Shown here: positions 37,742 to 45,935 of the stretch, in pieces
How positions within the stretch are numbered: the first letter of the stretch is position 1
Layout of the letters: each line of letters starts with the position of its first letter
NCBI GenBank assembly: GCA_002279935.1
Contig: NCCZ01000004.1
Location: forward strand, 310,001-374,000
DNA length: 64,000 nucleotides
Direction: 5' to 3'
From: Hyphomicrobium sp. 12-62-95
Lineage (GTDB): Bacteria; Pseudomonadota; Alphaproteobacteria; Rhizobiales; Hyphomicrobiaceae
Translations under genes and position numbers: made by a program
The notes under the pieces: generated by a model
What the model was told of the DNA's origin: nothing
Databases searched by the model: none
What the model saw: only the letters and a program-made list of their open reading frames with translations

Positions 37742-39109
37742 ATGACACAGCGTATTGCCATTATCGGTGCGGGCCCCTCCGGCATGGCCGCGCTTCGCGC
37801 GTTTGAAAGCGCCAAGCAAAAGGGCGCCGAAATTCCCGAGATGGTCTGCTACGAAAAGCAGGACGATTGGGGCGGCATCTGGAACTACACCTGGCGCACA
37901 GGCACCGACGAGTTTGGCGAACCCGTCCACGGCAGCATGTACCGCTATCTTTGGTCGAACGGTCCCAAGGAGTGCCTCGAATTCGCCGACTACTCCTTCG
38001 AAGAGCACTTCGGCCGGCCCATTCCCTCATACCCGCCGCGCGCCGTCCTTCACGACTACATCAAGGGCCGCGTCGAAAAGAGCGGCGTGCGCAAATACAT
38101 GAAATTCCGCACGCCCGTGCGCAACGTCACCTACAACGACAAGACCCAGAAGTTCACCGTCACGGTCAAAGACCTTGCGAACGACACGATATCGTCGTCC
38201 GAATTCGATTGGGTCATCTGCTCAAGCGGCCACTTCTCCACGCCCAATGTCCCAGACTTCCCCGGTCTCGCCCAGTTCCCTGGCCGCGTCATGCATGCCC
38301 ACGACTTCCGCTCGGCCGATGAATTCGCCGGCAAGAATGTGCTCTGCGTTGGCTCCAGCTATTCCTCCGAAGACATCGGCATCCAGTGCCATAAGTACGG
38401 CGCCAAGTCGGTCACCTTCAGCCACCGCACGCGGCCGATGGGCTTCAAATGGCCCGACAGCCTCTCCGAAGTACCCCTCCTCTTGAAGGTCGAAGGCAAG
38501 ACCGCTTACTTCAAGGACGGCACCTCGAAGGAAATCGACGCCATCGTGCTCTGCACCGGCTACCTCCACCACTACCCCTTCCTCGACGACAGCCTGCGCC
38601 TCAAATCCCGCAACCGCCTCTACCCGCCGTCTCTCTACAAGGGCGTGTTCTGGTGGCCCAACACCAAGTTCATCTATCTGGGCGCGCAGGACCAGTACTA
38701 CACCTTCAACATGTTTGACGCGCAGGCCTGGTACGCCCGCGACGTCATCCTCGGCCGCATCAAGCTTCCGGGCTTCGACGAGCAGGCCAAGGACATCAAC
38801 GCCTGGATCCAGCGCGAAGAAGCCATCGCCGACGCCTTTGAGGCCATCGACTTCCAGACCGAGTATGTCCGCGATCTCTTAGGCCCCACCGATTACCCGC
38901 GCCTTGACGTCGACATGGTCGCCCGCCTCTTCAAAGAGTGGGAGCACCACAAGATGGAAGACATCCTCACCTATCGCGACCGCAGCTATCCCTCGACCAT
39001 CACCGGCAACATGGCGCCCGTCCATCACACACCATGGATGAAGGCGCTCGACGACAGCATGCAGGCGTTCCTCAATCAGCCCAATCCGGCGGCCGAAAAA
39101 GTCGCCTGA
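37742..39109 (+). CDS. tmm: Trimethylamine monooxygenase
   Basis: A 455-residue flavin monooxygenase that turns trimethylamine into trimethylamine N-oxide using NADPH and oxygen. The FAD motif [13 protein letters not shown] starts at residue 9, and the NADPH motif ([11 protein letters not shown]) is near residue 204. FMO/Tmm family strings are also clear: [24 protein letters not shown], in two parts around WNYTW, and [12 protein letters not shown] in the form [12 protein letters not shown]. An AGAAGGA site precedes the start. It is followed by tdm, the next enzyme of the pathway, 19 bases downstream. Confidence 0.94.
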   Translation: MTQRIAIIGAGPSGMAALRAFESAKQKGAEIPEMVCYEKQDDWGGIWNYTWRTGTDEFGEPVHGSMYRYLWSNGPKECLEFADYSFEEHFGRPIPSYPPRAVLHDYIKGRVEKSGVRKYMKFRTPVRNVTYNDKTQKFTVTVKDLANDTISSSEFDWVICSSGHFSTPNVPDFPGLAQFPGRVMHAHDFRSADEFAGKNVLCVGSSYSSEDIGIQCHKYGAKSVTFSHRTRPMGFKWPDSLSEVPLLLKVEGKTAYFKDGTSKEIDAIVLCTGYLHHYPFLDDSLRLKSRNRLYPPSLYKGVFWWPNTKFIYLGAQDQYYTFNMFDAQAWYARDVILGRIKLPGFDEQAKDINAWIQREEAIADAFEAIDFQTEYVRDLLGPTDYPRLDVDMVARLFKEWEHHKMEDILTYRDRSYPSTITGNMAPVHHTPWMKALDDSMQAFLNQPNPAAEKVA

Positions 39110-39128
39110 AGCTTAACGATCGAGTCCC

Positions 39129-41480
39129 ATGGCACCGCCAAACGTCATCACGCCCTGGAGCCCGGAAGTGATCCTTCCGGGCCGTCCCGCGCTAGGTCCC
39201 AACGTCGAACGCTACACGGTAGCGGGCGGCGGCTCGGCTGTGTTCGCACTCGATGCCGGCGACCGCATCGACATCGTGCCCCTCGAAGGCGGCCAACCGC
39301 TCGAACTCTGCGCCTTCGCCAAAGACGGAAAACCGGCGCTTGCCGCTCTCGGCCTCAAAGGCAAAGCCGCCCCCAAGGCCCTACAAGAGATCCTCGCCAC
39401 CGACCGCGACGACGCCGCCCGTGTCCGCTTTGGCCTCTTCCGCCACGGCATCGACATCGGCCGCGCCAAAGCAGCCCCGCTCTTCGACAACCAAACCCCT
39501 CCCGGCGAAATCGCAACCTTCTCCGCCGATCGCGCTGTCGTCCTCGTCATCGCCGCACCCGCGCCCGCCGGCACCGTCTGGGACCAAGCCTCGGCGACCG
39601 ATACCCTCGTCCTCATCACCCGCGCCACAACCCTCCCGCCACAACTCCGCGAGCCCCCCGATCCCCTCGCCGAACCGCGCCTCGATCTGCGCATCAATGT
39701 CGCCTCCTCCATCGGCTTCGAAGTCCATGAAGGCGAATACATCCAGATCGTCGACATCGCCGGCCGTCAGTGCTCCGACTTCCTCGCCTTCGAACGCCGC
39801 GCCGTCGACGCCGGCCGCCCCTTGCCGCTCGACTCCACGACCACGCGCACGATGTCTGGCCTCGCCTATCCCAAACCCGGCCTCGCCTCCCGCTTCTACG
39901 ACCGCGACCGCAACCCTCTCGTCGAAGTCGTCCAAGACACCGTCGGCCGCCACGACACATTCGGCCTCGCCTGCACGTCGCGCACCTACGAAGACGCCGG
40001 CTATTTCGGACACGCCAACTGTTCCGACAATCTCAATGTCACGATGGCGCCGTACAGCATCGACGGCCGCCGCGGCTGGCCCGCCATCAACTTTTTCTAC
40101 AACACCAACGTCGACCACCAGAACCAGATCTGGTTCGACGAACCCTGGTCCCGCCCCGGCGACTACGTCCTGATGCGCGCGCTCTCCGATCTCGTCTGCG
40201 CCGCCACGTCATGCCCGGACGACATCGACCCCGCGAACGGCTGGCAACTCACCGAAATCCAGGTGCGCGTCTATCCGAAGACCGCCACCTTCAAGCGCGC
40301 GATGGGATACCGCATGACCGCCGACGCCCCGCTCCAGATGACTAAAGAAACTGGCTTCCACCCGCGCACGTCCGAACTGACGCGCACCTTCGGCGAGTAT
40401 CGCGGCTACTGGGTCCCGCACCGCTTCACCAAAGCCGGTCCTATCGAGGAATATTGGGCCTGCCGCGAGAAGGTCGTCATCATGGACCTCTCGCCGCTGC
40501 GCAAACTCGAGATCATGGGCCCAGACGCGGAAACGTTTCTGCAATCCGTCTTCCCGCGCGACATCCGCAAACTCGCAGCCGGCCAGATCTTCTACACCGC
40601 GATCTGCTATGAGCACGGCGGCATGGTCGACGACGGCACGCTCTTCCGCATGTGCCAAAACAATTTCCGCTGGATCGGCGGCGACGATGCAAGCCTCCTA
40701 TGGCTGCGCGAACAGGCCGCAAAATCCGGTGCCAACGTCCACCTCAAGTCCGCCACCAACGACATCCACAACGTCGCCGTTCAAGGCCCCAAATCGCGCG
40801 ACACGCTCCGCCCGCTGCTCTGGACACCCGGCGGCCGCCCAACCCTCGACGAATTGGGCGTCTTCAGCTTCACCATCGGCCGCTTCGGTGGCTACGACGG
40901 CATCCCCGTCATCGTCTCGCGCACCGGCTACACGGGCGAACAGGGATACGAAGTCTTCTGCCATCCCAAAGACGCGCCCGCCGTCTGGGATGCGATCATG
41001 CAATCGGGCGCCGAACATGGCATCCGGCCATTCGGTTTCGACGCCCTGGATATGGTTCGCATCGAAGCCGGCCTCGCCTTCGGCGGCTATGAATTCGATT
41101 CCACCACCGACCCCTTTGAAGCGGGTATTGGCTTCACGGTGCCCACCAAGAAAGAAGAGGACTACATCGGCAAGGCCGCCCTCGAACGCCGCCGCGCCAC
41201 GCCCGCGCGCAAACTCGTCGGCCTCGAAATCGCCGGCAACGAACCAGCCGCCCACGGCGACAAAATTTACGCCGGCCGCGCCGAAATCGGTGTCGTCACC
41301 AGCGGCATGCGCTCACCGCTGCTGAAAAAAACCATCGCGCTCGCCCGCGTCGATGTCGCCCACGCAGAGTTGGGCACAAAACTCGCCATTGGCAAACTCG
41401 ACGGCCACATCAAGCGCCTCGACGCCACCGTTGTCCGCTTCCCATTCTACGACCCCGAGAAAACGCGGGTCAGATCCTAA
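39129..41480 (+). CDS. tdm: Trimethylamine-N-oxide demethylase (DUF1989-GcvT fusion)
   Basis: A 783-residue enzyme that splits trimethylamine N-oxide into dimethylamine and formaldehyde. The N-terminal ~400 residues are the metal-binding DUF1989 part (QCSDFLAFERR, FGLACTSRTYEDAGYFGHANC, NFFYNTNVDH). The C-terminal ~380 residues are a folate-binding GcvT domain (RKLEIMGPDAETFLQ, SRTGYTGEQGYEVF), thought to channel formaldehyde to tetrahydrofolate. Length fits described Tdm proteins. Its codon use is extremely C-ending, like the rest of the operon. Confidence 0.93.
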   Translation: MAPPNVITPWSPEVILPGRPALGPNVERYTVAGGGSAVFALDAGDRIDIVPLEGGQPLELCAFAKDGKPALAALGLKGKAAPKALQEILATDRDDAARVRFGLFRHGIDIGRAKAAPLFDNQTPPGEIATFSADRAVVLVIAAPAPAGTVWDQASATDTLVLITRATTLPPQLREPPDPLAEPRLDLRINVASSIGFEVHEGEYIQIVDIAGRQCSDFLAFERRAVDAGRPLPLDSTTTRTMSGLAYPKPGLASRFYDRDRNPLVEVVQDTVGRHDTFGLACTSRTYEDAGYFGHANCSDNLNVTMAPYSIDGRRGWPAINFFYNTNVDHQNQIWFDEPWSRPGDYVLMRALSDLVCAATSCPDDIDPANGWQLTEIQVRVYPKTATFKRAMGYRMTADAPLQMTKETGFHPRTSELTRTFGEYRGYWVPHRFTKAGPIEEYWACREKVVIMDLSPLRKLEIMGPDAETFLQSVFPRDIRKLAAGQIFYTAICYEHGGMVDDGTLFRMCQNNFRWIGGDDASLLWLREQAAKSGANVHLKSATNDIHNVAVQGPKSRDTLRPLLWTPGGRPTLDELGVFSFTIGRFGGYDGIPVIVSRTGYTGEQGYEVFCHPKDAPAVWDAIMQSGAEHGIRPFGFDALDMVRIEAGLAFGGYEFDSTTDPFEAGIGFTVPTKKEEDYIGKAALERRRATPARKLVGLEIAGNEPAAHGDKIYAGRAEIGVVTSGMRSPLLKKTIALARVDVAHAELGTKLAIGKLDGHIKRLDATVVRFPFYDPEKTRVRS

Positions 41481-41514
41481 AACCCTCAAAGTCGAACACA
41501 GGGAGTTTCAAAAA

Positions 41515-42621
41515 ATGCCGGCCTTTCCGCGTGTCACTGCGCTCTACGATCGCCACACTGCGCTTGGTTCCGATATGTCGACCGATTGGAATGGCATGGC
41601 CATTCCGCAAAACTATGCATCCGACCCCTACGTCGAAACGGCCATCACGCGCACCAAGGCTGGCCTAATCGAAGTCACCGCGTTGAACCTCGTCCTCGTG
41701 AAGGGGCCCGGTGCCACCGATCTCCTGAACTACATGCTGACCACAGATGTCGCAAAGACAGCCCCCGGTGACAGCCACATCTCCAACATCGTCAACGAGA
41801 ACGGCGGCCTCATAGACGACGTGCTCGTGTACGTCCTTGAACCGAACGTCTATCGCCTCTCGCACGGCAGTGGCGCGACGGGCGCGACACTCAAAGCCCT
41901 CGCACCGAAGTATGACGTCACCATCGAACCCGACGACACCCACGTTCTTTCGCTGCAAGGCCCCCTCTCGGCAGCCGTCCTTCAGCCCCACACGCCGCTC
42001 GACCTCGACAAGCTCGGCTACTTTAAACACGCGCCGACCACGCTCTTCGGCAAGCCCATTACCATGGCGCGCGGCGGCTATTCCGGCGAGCGCGGTTACG
42101 AAGTCTTCTGCACCCGCGCCGACGCGGTCTTCTTCTGGGATGCCATCCTCGAAGCCGGCAAGGCACACGGGGTGATGCCCGTCTCCTGGACCTGCCTCGA
42201 TACGGTTCGCGTCGAAGGCGGCCTCCTCTTTTTCCCCTTCGACATGCCCCACACCGACACGACGCCGTGGGAAGTCAAAGCCGACTGGACGGTCGATCTC
42301 TCCAAGCCCGACTTCATCGGCAAGGCGGCCTTGGCGGCGTCAAAAGGCAAGGAGCGCTCCGTCATCACCGGCCTGGAAGTCTGGCACTCCGCCGCCATCA
42401 CGCCGGGCGCGAAAATCAAAATCGGCGGCCGGGAAGTCGGCGTGGTCACCTCCACTGTCTTCAGCCAGCACCTGATGAAATCCCTCGCCATGGCCCAGAT
42501 CGATAAGGCCTACACGGCGCTGGGCACGGCGCTCGAGATCGAAGAAGGCGGCAACACCTATCCCGCGACCGTCGTCCGCATGCCCTTTTACGATCCCATG
42601 CGCCTGCGCACCCACGGGTGA
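41515..42621 (+). CDS. dmmD: GcvT-like tetrahydrofolate aminomethyltransferase of the amine operon
   Basis: A 368-residue GcvT-family protein with the folate-binding pattern: GPGATDLLNYMLTTDV, VLSLQGPLSAAVLQ and ARGGYSGERGYEVF. In other bacteria a GcvT-like gene is encoded with the dimethylamine monooxygenase genes and called dmmD, and it probably transfers the formaldehyde unit to tetrahydrofolate. A GGGAG site precedes the ATG. It closes the operon and is followed by a terminator. A separate glycine cleavage role is unlikely because gcvH and gcvP are absent here. Confidence 0.83.
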   Translation: MPAFPRVTALYDRHTALGSDMSTDWNGMAIPQNYASDPYVETAITRTKAGLIEVTALNLVLVKGPGATDLLNYMLTTDVAKTAPGDSHISNIVNENGGLIDDVLVYVLEPNVYRLSHGSGATGATLKALAPKYDVTIEPDDTHVLSLQGPLSAAVLQPHTPLDLDKLGYFKHAPTTLFGKPITMARGGYSGERGYEVFCTRADAVFFWDAILEAGKAHGVMPVSWTCLDTVRVEGGLLFFPFDMPHTDTTPWEVKADWTVDLSKPDFIGKAALAASKGKERSVITGLEVWHSAAITPGAKIKIGGREVGVVTSTVFSQHLMKSLAMAQIDKAYTALGTALEIEEGGNTYPATVVRMPFYDPMRLRTHG

Positions 42622-42655
42622 TCGCCACCGCTCCGTCATCCCTGAACAGCATCAT

Positions 42656-42684
42656 GGGCGCCGCTCTCCAGTGGCGCCCTTTCT
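42656..42684 (+). terminator. Terminator of the methylated-amine operon
   Basis: GGGCGCC at 42656-42662 pairs with GGCGCCC at 42673-42679, followed by TTTCT. Confidence 0.75.
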
Positions 42685-42889
42685 CTATTTGAGAACATCA
42701 TCTCTGCCCGGATGGATGGGGCGTCCTTAAGCAGGCGTTAAGCTCACCTGATGCCTAAGTGAATCTGGAAAGAAGTCTCGTTTCGTAACGCTCCGGCAAC
42801 CCGGATAGCGGACATTCGAGCTTCTGCCACAGTTGTGTGGGATCGCTCTTCCCGGCCCGAACGGCCGTCCGCATAAAAATGGTGTCCCT

Positions 42890-43921
42890 TTGCTGCGTCG
42901 CCTTGCCGTCACCGTTCTGCTTTTCGCGCCTGCCGCTGCCGCGGCTGAGCCGATGAAGCTCGGCGCCAGCGAAATCAAGGACACGTTCACCGGATCGCGC
43001 GTTGAACTCGATACCCCGCTCGGCACCACCATCCCTGTCCAATTCACAGACGACGGCCTTATGAGCGGCACCGCCGGCAGTCTAGCCTCCGTGCTCGGCG
43101 CTCCAAAGGATCGAGGGCGCTGGTGGGTCAAGGACGACCGCCTGTGCACAAAATGGTTCCGCTGGTTTGATGCCGAAGAGCAGTGCCTGACCATCCATAT
43201 GAAGGATGAGCGTGTTTTCTGGCGCCGTGCCGATGGCAAAAAAGGGACCGCCACGATTGTAGAGCGTCCCGTTGTGGTCGCAGAACCGGCCAAGCTGCCA
43301 GCGGCCCGCGCGGAGCGTGAACCGGTCAAACAAACCTTCGCCACCGCGACGCTCGCCGCTGCACCCAAGCCGCAAGCAAGACCTCCTGTGTTGAAAGCGG
43401 GCCCCCGTCTGGCAGCCCGGCCGAAATCCGCCGCTGAACAATTGGGCCTGCCACCGGAAGCTCCTGCCGATCGCAGCCTGTTCTTCGTCGGCATGGGATT
43501 GGCCCACGCTTTGCGGTCTCAGTTTGCGATCACCTCGGCGGAAGCGGCCCCCGTTTCCAAGCCCAAGTCGAAATCGAAGCCGCCGAATGCCGCTCAGCCT
43601 TCGAAAGACTTGGTGACCGCCGCAGTCGTGGCCAAGCCGCAAGCGAGCCCAGCAAATACCTCACCTGCGCCTGTCGCCGCCGCTAGGCAGGAAGCTGAGG
43701 CGGCGCCAACCGCTCTGAATTCGTTTCGCGTTTACGGCGTTGCGGACGATGACGTTTTGAATGTCCGCAGCGGCCCATCGGAAGGCCATGCTGTCGTCGG
43801 CAATATCCCACCGACCGCATCCACAGTTCGCATGGTCGGTGGCTGCATCGCGCTCTGGTGCAAGATTCAATTCCGATCCACGCGCGGCTGGGTCAATCGC
43901 TATTACCTTGCTCAGAACTAG
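42890..43921 (+). CDS. Secreted protein with C-terminal bacterial SH3 domain
   Basis: About 343 residues. A signal peptide (LRRLAVTVLLFAPAAAAAEP) is best placed by a TTG start at 42890; an upstream TTG at 42833 is also open, and neither has a good ribosome site. Residues about 20-120 form an unrecognised compact domain containing WWVKDDRLCTKWFRWFDAEEQCL. A long Ala/Pro/Lys linker follows. The last ~65 residues are an SH3_3-like domain (VLNVRSGPSEGHAVVGNI, GCIALWCKIQFRSTRGWV). It may bind the cell wall; the neighbours include an L,D-transpeptidase and an adhesin. Confidence 0.7.
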   Translation: MLRRLAVTVLLFAPAAAAAEPMKLGASEIKDTFTGSRVELDTPLGTTIPVQFTDDGLMSGTAGSLASVLGAPKDRGRWWVKDDRLCTKWFRWFDAEEQCLTIHMKDERVFWRRADGKKGTATIVERPVVVAEPAKLPAARAEREPVKQTFATATLAAAPKPQARPPVLKAGPRLAARPKSAAEQLGLPPEAPADRSLFFVGMGLAHALRSQFAITSAEAAPVSKPKSKSKPPNAAQPSKDLVTAAVVAKPQASPANTSPAPVAAARQEAEAAPTALNSFRVYGVADDDVLNVRSGPSEGHAVVGNIPPTASTVRMVGGCIALWCKIQFRSTRGWVNRYYLAQN

Positions 43922-44110
43922 CCCGTTCCACAAAAATGAATCCAAGTGACGCACGGCCCATCCGTCGTCAGAACGTCGACGGGATCCGCGCGCCTAAGGC
44001 TCAACACTGCCGTCATAATGTTGAAAATTGCCGCGCTGCACAAAATGGCGATTTACCGAATGTCAATCACAAAAATAAGATTACGCTTTAGTTAATACGT
44101 CAAAGATGCT

Positions 44111-44830
44111 ATGAGTTGCGTCATGATGGATTTAGCTACGGCCGAAGTTCCGGCTATCGAATTTTCCGAAGTCTGCGAGCCTTTTGTGGTTCCTCTGGCC
44201 CGCAGCCTCTTGCCGTCTGGTCCGATTCCGGGACAGGAACGGTCTCTCGACCGTGGCGAATACCTTTACCGTGAAGGCAGCAGCAAGACCGCGGTGTTTC
44301 GCCTTGAGTCCGGTATTCTCTGCGTCACGTCTCGCCGGGCCGATGGCCCGCCGAATGTCGTGGAAATGATTTTTCCCGGCACCCTGATGGGCCTCGGCTT
44401 CCTTGAGCGCCATATCGACAGCGCCATGGCCGTGGTTCCGTGCCGTCTGACGGAATATCCGCCGGAAGCCGCGTCCCATATCTGCGACGTTTCACTCGAA
44501 GATAGCGAACGCCAAGCTGCCGTCACCGAACGCGAATTCGCCGCCCGGCGGCGCGAGCTTGTGCCCTCGTCGCCCGAGCGCCCCGTGCAACGCGTCGCGG
44601 CGTTCCTGTCGGCCATGTATCACATGAACGATCACGAAGGCCGGAACCCGGCCGACATTGCGGAGTTCTTGAAGTCGGGCGATGTCGCCACGTTCCTTGA
44701 TCTCGACGTCGAGGACTTGGCAGCAGCGCTCGCTGAATTGAAAGAGCGCGGCTTGGTCGATCGCGCCGGACACGGTGGTCTCGTCATCCTGCAGCCCGGC
44801 GAGTTGGAGCGCCTGTCGGGTTCCATCTGA
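44111..44830 (+). CDS. Crp/Fnr-family transcriptional regulator
   Basis: A 239-residue regulator. The cyclic-nucleotide-binding-like fold covers residues about 30-120 (RSLDRGEYLYREGSSKTAVFRLESG, IFPGTLMGLGFL). A winged helix covers about 155-235 (RPVQRVAAFLSAMYH, LAAALAELKERGLVDR). The cysteine cluster of FNR is absent, so it is not an oxygen-sensing FNR. The recognition-helix region is poorly conserved, so DNA binding may differ from the family norm. A start at 44126 is also possible. Target genes are unknown; the L,D-transpeptidase and adhesin follow on the same strand. Confidence 0.8.
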   Translation: MSCVMMDLATAEVPAIEFSEVCEPFVVPLARSLLPSGPIPGQERSLDRGEYLYREGSSKTAVFRLESGILCVTSRRADGPPNVVEMIFPGTLMGLGFLERHIDSAMAVVPCRLTEYPPEAASHICDVSLEDSERQAAVTEREFAARRRELVPSSPERPVQRVAAFLSAMYHMNDHEGRNPADIAEFLKSGDVATFLDLDVEDLAAALAELKERGLVDRAGHGGLVILQPGELERLSGSI

Positions 44831-44889
44831 AAACAAGCCGGTTCGAAAAATGTGTTGCGAATGGCGGGGGGCCGCTGCGGCACGTAAAC

Positions 44890-45732
44890 ATGGAAGTCGC
44901 AATGCGTACCCTGCCCCCCGCTTTTGCTATGTTCGCCATCAGCGTTGCCATCCACGCTACGCCCGCCAGCGCGCAGTCGCTGAGCGTCTTCGGCGGCTGG
45001 GATGGAGACAGCGCCGCGAGCTATGACCGGCCAGCCAATCGCGCTCCCCAAGCAGCCCCCAAACCAAATCAATACGGTGGCTCATTCTTCGGCTTCAATC
45101 CCGGCCCGGGGCAGCCCTTTCCCGCCATCATGGAAGGCGGCGGCCGCCCCGTGATTGCAGGTCGCGCGCCACCCATCGTTCCCTTCGCCACCAACGAAAA
45201 GCCTGGCACCATCCTCATCGACAACGCCAAACGCCGCCTCTACCTCGTTCTCGACAACGCGGAGGCCTACGAATACCCCATCTCCGTCGGCCGCGACGGT
45301 TTCACGTGGACCGGAACCGAAACCATTACCCGCGTCGCCGATTGGCCCGACTGGCACCCGCCCGCCGAAATGCGCCAGCGCGACCCGCGTCTCCCTGAAA
45401 AAATGTACGGCGGCATCAAGAACCCGCTCGGCGTCAAAGCCCTCTTTCTCGGCAATACGCTCTATCGCATCCACGGCACCAACGATCCCAAGACCATTGG
45501 TTACGCCGCGTCCTCAGGCTGCTTCCGCATGATGAACGAACACGTCGTGCACTTGGCCGCTCTCGTCGGCGAAGGGACCGTCGTGAAAGTCATGAATAGC
45601 GTCGGCGAGACCGAAGAAGCCGCTGATCGGTCTTGGGACGCCAAGCCCACCGCGCTCGGCGCGGGTGGCCAACGTGCGTCGCGTGCGGACCAGTTCTACG
45701 ATGACCAATCCGACGTCTGGGTCGCCCGCTAG
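44890..45732 (+). CDS. L,D-transpeptidase (YkuD domain), secreted
   Basis: A 280-residue periplasmic enzyme that cross-links or anchors peptidoglycan. A signal peptide (start at 44890, or at 44902 four codons later) ends near TPASAQS. The YkuD domain spans residues about 110-235. The active site is HGTNDPKTIGYAASSGCFRM, with catalytic Cys and His as expected. A proline-rich linker lies before the domain. In alphaproteobacteria such enzymes can also attach outer-membrane proteins to the wall, which would fit the adhesin next door, but this is inference. Confidence 0.92.
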   Translation: MEVAMRTLPPAFAMFAISVAIHATPASAQSLSVFGGWDGDSAASYDRPANRAPQAAPKPNQYGGSFFGFNPGPGQPFPAIMEGGGRPVIAGRAPPIVPFATNEKPGTILIDNAKRRLYLVLDNAEAYEYPISVGRDGFTWTGTETITRVADWPDWHPPAEMRQRDPRLPEKMYGGIKNPLGVKALFLGNTLYRIHGTNDPKTIGYAASSGCFRMMNEHVVHLAALVGEGTVVKVMNSVGETEEAADRSWDAKPTALGAGGQRASRADQFYDDQSDVWVAR

Positions 45733-45935
45733 CGCCTCACAACAACAATGAATTCATTACCGGAGCTGCTCCGATTATGCTGCGCGCTCGACTGCGCGCA
45801 CGGCGTGCGCAGAGCAACTTAAAATACCCTTAACGAGATTTTTACAACTTTAAGTATAAAATCGCTCCTGTCGGCAATTTAAGCGTGAGTCCCCGACGGC
45901 CCGGTAGCCCCGGCAGTTCCCCAGGAGTTTGTGTT

